NCBI GenBank assembly: GCA_037447655.1
Contig: JBBHKE010003126.1
Coordinates: forward strand, 212,560-272,559
Reading direction: 5' to 3'
From: Zygnema cylindricum
Lineage: Eukaryota; Streptophyta; Zygnematophyceae; Zygnematales; Zygnemataceae
DNA: 60,000 nt
The translations under genes were made by a program, and so were the position numbers. Below, piece by piece: positions 54,975-60,000 of the stretch. Positions within the stretch are counted from its first letter, which is position 1. Every line of letters begins with the position of its first letter. Under the pieces are notes generated by a model. It was not told where the DNA came from and made no database searches. It worked only from the letters and a program-made list of their open reading frames with translations.

Positions 54975-55936
54975 TGTTGTTTTGAAAAGTTTGTTTCATG
55001 CGTAACTGCTAATTAGATTTAATATGGAGGTTTGAATAGATTCACGGATTGGGGGAGCGAACGGATTGATAATTAAAGTTACGTAAAATACTCATTGAGT
55101 GGAGGGAACAAGCAATGACAAATGGACAGCGGATCGCGAAGCGATCCGATGTAAAATAAACGGAATGTTGAAATAGGCGCCGCCGGTACGGAGCAGCTGC
55201 GACGCAGTTAAGTCAACGCAGTTGCGGCTATTTTTATGATACGTACGGAAAGCGCAGCCAGCGCAACTAGCGTAGCTACGGATAATATGAATAGGATAGA
55301 TTTGAAGTAATAATGATTAAACGATAGTGGTAGCTTAGTAGTTGCTTAGTGGTAGCTTAGTTTCTGACATACGAAGAGTACGGTGTAAATATTATGTACA
55401 ACAGAGGTTTGTCCTTTTGACTAGTTAGGTTATTAGAGTAGATACAGTACGGATGGTATGCCTCCGTACTCTGAGTATAACTTGCAGGACTTAGATTATT
55501 TTATGTATCGCAGTCAAGTTAATCAAAGCTATGACAAATTGTTTTCTGCATCTTTGACCTGTTGGTGTGATCACTCTGATTGGTGTTTTCATGTGAAACT
55601 TTGTGGAGTTATTCTATGATATAGAATCTATATGTGTGTGAAGTTTCATTGTATTCCAGTATATCTGTAAGATTCTGTGAACAGTCTAAGTGGCTAGTTT
55701 GTGAAGCTGTCAGCTACATTTGGGAAACTCTCGAGCTTACATCTTCTAGATTCCTTGGTGGATTTGGCTGTAACTTTGAGAGTTTACAGTGTATATGATA
55801 TACTGCATATTCGTGCAGTTTGAGATCATTTTGTTCATTTTGGAGTAATCTGTGTCGTCTGAAACACAGCTGTTTTTGAGGTAGTCTGTGGGTGTTTCCG
55901 TGAGTAATCCATGGCTGAAATAAGCTATGGGCAACA
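54975..55936 (+). repeat. E3 3' LTR (962 bp)
   Basis: Same length as the 5' LTR. The hairpin is kept with a GAA loop (CGGATCGC-GAA-GCGATCCG). It ends GGGCAACA followed by CCATC. Confidence 0.92.
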
Positions 55937-57371
55937 CCATCCCCAGCAGAATTTCAAATTGCTTACCTTCCACCACCAATAAGGGAAGTTAAATTCAAAC
56001 TTTTTGACCCTTGTCATCACAGAACTCGATTAACATGGCTTTGATAATTTCGTGAACCGGCTGGTTCCCACTGCTAACCGTGCTCAAGCAGATGTTATTG
56101 GGGCAAATTTTCGGTCGGAGTTCCTCATTCATTTGCTGCAAAGACGAAGTTATAATTAGGTTTTGGAGTGTTGTGGTGTCTTGGTATCCGCCTTATCCGT
56201 TGAGTTTGAAATTTCCCGTCCGGTTGAGGATTAGAGCCACAGATAACGTCTTATAATCCCTATCCATCATAGGGGTCTTTAGGTCTGCTAACCAAAAGAC
56301 TGACCTGGGCTGATCTGCTTCGTTTTTTTTCTCCCCTCCTGAGTGAATCTCTACTCTGAGGGCCTCTATGAGAGTTTTTTCCGGCAGGTTATGGGAAAAG
56401 GCCAGTGTTTTTATGTGAGTGAGGGCGTAGGGCATGAGATGCCTTACTAACATAACTATTGGTTTGGAGGAAGGTTGTTGAGTTTTTGGTGACGAAATGG
56501 GGGAACATGGTTCCTCCGGTTTTTCCTGCTCCCCCCCCCCGTGCTTCCTCACTTTCCTTGTCGCATTCCGGCTCAAAGGGCGTTTTTGGTGTGTTATCCT
56601 CTAGGCGTTCCACCAAATATCGTTCGAACGAGTCTTAGTTTTTTCGTTTTTCCTCCTCTTCCGCCTACTTTTCCATCTCCCTTTGCTTAGTTGTCTTCTA
56701 ATTCTCGAATCCGGGAGGCAATTTTTTTACAGCCGAGGGAGGCAGATTTGTGGGTTTGATTCCGATACCTGTTTTGTCGTTCAGAATAACTGCCTTGGTG
56801 GTGAATGACAAAGGTCCAGTGGCCTTCCTGCTATGATCACCTTCAGCCAGTCTTTGCTTCTCTCTCCTCTGCTCCGATGTTGAGTTACGTAGTTGCATGT
56901 AACTGTCTCCCACGTCGACATTCCATGCTTCGGAAAGGAAATTTCGTGCATCATGCGCTTTAGGAGGTTTCATTTCCCAACCCATCACATTATCATCATC
57001 TCCGCCTATCGCGGATTCCTGTTCAAGCTTCGCCAACTTCTGTAGTAGTTCTTGTTTTCTCCGGTGGAGTTTCTGAGTTGTTGTTAGAGCAAGAGTCTAG
57101 GAGGGCGATCTCAAACGTAACATTGCAAATTTTGCAGCCATTGCGGCCAGTTGTTGGCTCTGCTCCAGAACGATAATCTCCGAGGTGAGTCTAGCTTGAC
57201 CACGTGTTTGTCGTTGTGGTTTTTCCGTGGTGCAACGTCCCCAAGGGTAAAAAGCTGGAGAGCGAGAGGGTTTACGGCAGATCACCTTCGCCGAAAACAG
57301 TGCATATTGCATCAACTCCTTCGGGACTTCATTCTTTCGGAAACACTGCCCCTCCTTTTGACCCATGACAC
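55937..57371 (-). pseudogene. Gag-like and protease-like half of the methyltransferase retroelement
   Basis: Minus-strand coding-like frames run from 57371 down to 55937 with several breaks. Early parts are Glu/Lys/Arg-rich and Gln-rich (gag-like but unrecognised). The last ~70 codons end with LPLLVVEGKQFEILLGM (55937-56000), which fits the C-terminal strand of a retroviral-type aspartic protease (consensus hydrophobics then ILLGMD). E3 interrupts exactly after this motif. With one CCATC copy removed, the frame continues in the other half as TWKRLNMGLSVWKG and on to the methyltransferase. The order gag, protease, methyltransferase is therefore seen in one ancestral reading direction. No zinc knuckle was found. 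Neither end of this element is visible, as copia LTRs abut both sides. Confidence 0.65.
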
Positions 57372-58405
57372 TACAACTCTGAGACCTCAATAGGTCGTCA
57401 GAATAGGCAGCTCACACAAAGCCTCTAGGATAACCCTGACACCTTTGTGTTTCAGCAAGAATAACTTCTACCCTGGCAAACAAAAACTCTAACCACCTTC
57501 ACCTTGTAAAGGCAAGACTCCCGTAAGTCGATAGCAAAAAAAATCTCTAAATTTGCTCCCCTGAGCAGTAACTTATGAAAGGTCAAAGTTGACCTTTGTA
57601 CAGAAGCTCTGTGGGAGAGAGGGTCCAATCCATCAAAATTTTCTAAGTCATATCTCACTCTAAAACTCTATCTACTGAAGTACGGCACCAATCATAATAC
57701 TGTATCGTACATAAACGTACAGGTGTCGGTATACTTTTTGTACGGCCATTGTACAACATGACGAACAAGTCGACACATATCAATTTTGGATTCGTTCCTG
57801 TACTTCCCGGAGATGTCGTATTCCAATATGGTTGTGCCACGTGTCAATCGATGTGATGTTGACCGCAAACTGCCAATAACTTATTCCGCAATCTCGTTTT
57901 CCTTTGCGTCAAACCGATTAAACCGGATTTCAATTGTAACCATCATAAATACTTGCGCGATATTTTTTTCGCCTTCGAAACAAAGTGCGCGGTATCCGTT
58001 TCGGATGTTCAGTACGCCCTACATTACAAACTCTATCTATGTCCAAATATCCCATTAAATGAAATAACCTACGTGTACATATTTATGTAATTATCAAACC
58101 CTATATCGTATAACCTTGATCCTAGTCTAATTCGCTAAGGCTACCGGCTACCACGGACTCTGATAGACGACAAGTACCTAGATCAAATCCCAAGTCCGTC
58201 AATATTTATTTTGGTAATTCTACCAATCTAATGTTTTTCCGCGTCTGGATAGCATAGGCGGCTATGGCTCTCTCTCCCTATCCAACTTTCAGTGAATGCG
58301 ACAAGTGTGGGAGCTGGAGAGAGGAGTTAGAGGCAGACTGCCTTTGCTTCTTTTCTGCATTTTACAAAAACATAGAAAATACTAAAATAGCCTTTAATTT
58401 CTACA
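57372..58405 (-). repeat. E5 3' LTR (1034 bp, family B)
   Basis: The minus strand reads TGTAGAAATTAAAGGC to GAGTTGTA. It shows GCCACGTGTC near 57836, GTAC inverted repeats near 57705-57760, and GCTACCGGCTACC with TAGATCAAATCCC (B-box-like) near 58141-58190. Confidence 0.9.
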
Positions 58406-58418
58406 CTCCCGTTATTTT
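58406..58418 (-). other. Polypurine tract of E5
   Basis: AAAATAACGGGAG on the minus strand between the RNase H stop and the LTR, the same layout as E1 and E8. Confidence 0.8.
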
Positions 58419-60000
58419 CTAGTCACTCTTTATTTTAAGACCAGACTTCTCCTGGCAGAAAATTAGTTTAGGGGAAGGCACAGGTTTGGTCATCATATCT
58501 GCTACCATTTCACTATCTGGTTTATACACCAAACTGATTATCTTATTATCTACTTTCTCTCTAACAAAGCCAAGTCTAATGTCCATGTGTGTGGCTTTAA
58601 AGTGATGTTTAGGATTGGTAGAAATGGCAATGGCAGCCTGATTATCACAAAACACTTTTTGGACACCACTTCTAAGATGACAAAGCTCACTAAGCAAAGA
58701 CGTGAACAACATTAGTTTTTTTACAGCAGAGCAAAAAGCCATGTAATCAGCCTCCATGGTGGACTGTGCATTGACCTTTTACTTCTTGCTGCTCCGGCAG
58801 CAAGCCCCATCACCCACATAGAATACATATCCAGATGTGTATCTCCTCATAGGAGCATCCCCATAGTTGGCATCACTCTAAGTGGTGATGTCAGTATTGT
58901 TTCCACCCAAATGTAACTATAGATCCCTAGTCCTTATGAGATATCTAAGGACTCTCTTAGCTACCTCCCAATGTTTTTTAGTAAGAGCATTCAACCCCCT
59001 ACTTAGTACTCCTACAGGTGCGACTATGTCCGGACGGATACAATTGATGAAATATATTAGGTTGCCCACTACTTGTCTATAAGGGATGGTCTGGATATAT
59101 TTTTTCTCTTACGGGCCTACCTCATCATCTAAGATTATAACTCCCTTTTCCACACTCCCCTCACTTCCCTTCTTTAACTCCATATGAGTGGTACAACTAT
59201 TAGCCTTGTCCATTTGGAATTTTTCTAACATATTTCCAATGGCCTCCTTTTGAGTTAATCTTATTATTTTTCTATCTCTGTCTCTCTCTACCTGAATTCC
59301 CAAAATATACCTTGCTTCTCCCATATCCTTTATCTCAAATCTTCCTTTTAGATCATTTTTTAACATATTTATTATATCCATAAATTTACTTAAAAAAAGC
59401 AAATCATCAACATAAATTGCAATAAAAGTAACTCCTTCTTCATCCTCAAACAAATAAATTGAGTGATCTGAGCTGATCCGAATATATCTCAAACCTGTAA
59501 GAAACTCATCGAGCTTCTTGTTCCATTCTCAGGGCGCCTGTGGCAGCCCATACAAAGATTTGATCAATCGGCATACCTTGTTTTCCTCGCGCTGCTCCAC
59601 AAATTCTTCGGGCTATCGCATAAAAATTTCCTCTTCCAACTCTCTATGTAGAAAGGCCGTCTTGATGTCCATCTGATGCACTTCCATGTCTTCTGTTGCC
59701 GCCATACTGAAAAGTATCCGAACCGAAGGAAACTTGGCGACCGGAGCAAAAGTCTTCTCGTAGTCAATTCCCTCTTTCAGGGTAAATCCCTTCGCCACTA
59801 ACCGAGCCTTGTAGCGCTCAATGGTGTTATCCGGGTTGATTTTCAACTTAAATACACACTTACATCCAATTGGCTTCCTGTCAGAAGGACAATCCATCAA
59901 TTCGTATGTATTGGCCGCAATAATTGAGGCCGTCTCCTCATTAACAGCTGTCTTCCACTGGTTTCTCTCACGATAAGCCATTGCCTCATTATAAGTTTGA
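58419..60000 (-). pseudogene. E5 reverse transcriptase and RNase H, partial and broken
   Basis: On the minus strand: the reverse transcriptase palm begins beyond 59981 (KCVFKLKINPDNTIERYKA, then a VHQMDIKTAFL stretch) and YVDD lies at 59403-59414. RNase H follows, with its last part open at 58757-58419 (CDNQAAIAI, NPKHHFK). Stops and frameshifts occur near 59610, near 59530, near 59110 and near 58780. It aligns with the E8 and E1 enzymes throughout. Confidence 0.92.

Larger units (their letters stand above)
51136..55936 (+). mobile_element. E3, non-autonomous gag-only copia-type LTR element
   Basis: Two 962-bp LTRs (51136-52097, 54975-55936) run from TGTTGTTTTGAAAAGT to GGGCAACA, with a perfect 5-bp target duplication CCATC (51131-51135, 55937-55941). 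The primer site is GGTTATGGGCCCAC (52098-52111) and the polypurine tract is TTTTCGGGGGAG. The 2.9-kb interior encodes gag only; no protease, integrase, reverse transcriptase or RNase H motif is found. It must borrow enzymes, plausibly from an E2-like relative, whose LTR start and gag it resembles. LTRs differ at about 3 percent of sites by eye. It is inserted in the minus-strand methyltransferase retroelement. Confidence 0.93.
57372..60000 (-). mobile_element. Copia element E5 (family B), minus strand, cut by window edge
   Basis: The 3' LTR (57372-58405), polypurine tract and pol 3' half are present; integrase, gag and the 5' LTR lie beyond 60000. It is close to E8 in LTR and pol. Its LTR abuts the gag-like end of the methyltransferase retroelement. 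The target duplication cannot be checked from this window; the left flank is GACAC. Confidence 0.9.

Noticed and set aside
1-60000. CRISPR arrays, bacterial operons, ribosome-binding sites or phage genes
   Set aside because: No spaced identical repeats and no prokaryotic gene organisation; LTR retrotransposons and MITEs mark this as eukaryotic nuclear DNA.

Overview
This window is a repeat-dominated stretch of a eukaryotic nuclear genome. I see no intact host gene, no operon structure, no rRNA and no convincing tRNA gene. Nearly everything recognisable is Ty1/copia-type LTR retrotransposon in several subfamilies, nested in and recombined with one another. There are also relics of at least one other retroelement, a nested pair of small inverted-repeat DNA transposons, and long CT/GA simple repeats. 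The lineage cannot be fixed from sequence alone. The copia primer-binding sites (GGTTATGGGCCCACC) are complementary to the anticodon half of an initiator tRNA-Met with a plant-type GGUGGG stem, and the LTRs carry ACACGTGGC-like and GTAC-core motif clusters. A plant or streptophyte/green alga is therefore my best guess, held loosely.

Layout. 1-2735: non-coding, with a 740-bp inverted-repeat transposon (8-bp target duplication) that contains a second copy of itself. 2736-9741: copia element E1 (+) with 1004-bp LTRs; a 435-bp tandem duplication spans its left junction. 9742-16046: intergenic, with CT/GA tracts and minisatellites. 16047-24537: an unrecognised proline-rich, gag-like coding relic (+), split by copia element E2 (-, 17311-23127). 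24636-26000: a degenerate coding frame (-), possibly a host pseudogene. 26250-26880: polypurine tract. 28180-29793: two copies of a 190-bp direct repeat.

29796-41043: copia element E6 (+), hit by E7 (+, 32081-38500, 5-bp target duplication GGTAA) and by pieces of a second copia family (family B), including a palindrome with two 526-bp arms. 42440-49397: family B copia (E8, +), with a duplicated gag segment and a small antisense LTR fragment between the copies. 49398-57371: remains of a different retroelement on the minus strand (gag-like, protease-like, then a C5 cytosine DNA methyltransferase domain), split by E3 (+, 51136-55936). E3 is a gag-only, non-autonomous copia-type element with a perfect CCATC target duplication. 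57372-60000: another family B copia (E5, -) running off the window.

How the parts work. Each copia polyprotein reads gag (zinc knuckle), protease, integrase, reverse transcriptase, RNase H. In several families the gag start codon lies inside the LTR, so the reading frame crosses the LTR end and the primer-binding site itself encodes Val-Met-Gly-Pro. Every full copy here is broken by stops or frameshifts. E1 is broken although its LTRs differ at only one position I can see, which points to mobilisation in trans. The most notable find is the decayed methyltransferase directly downstream of a retroviral-type protease: a retrotransposon that carried its own cytosine-methylation enzyme.
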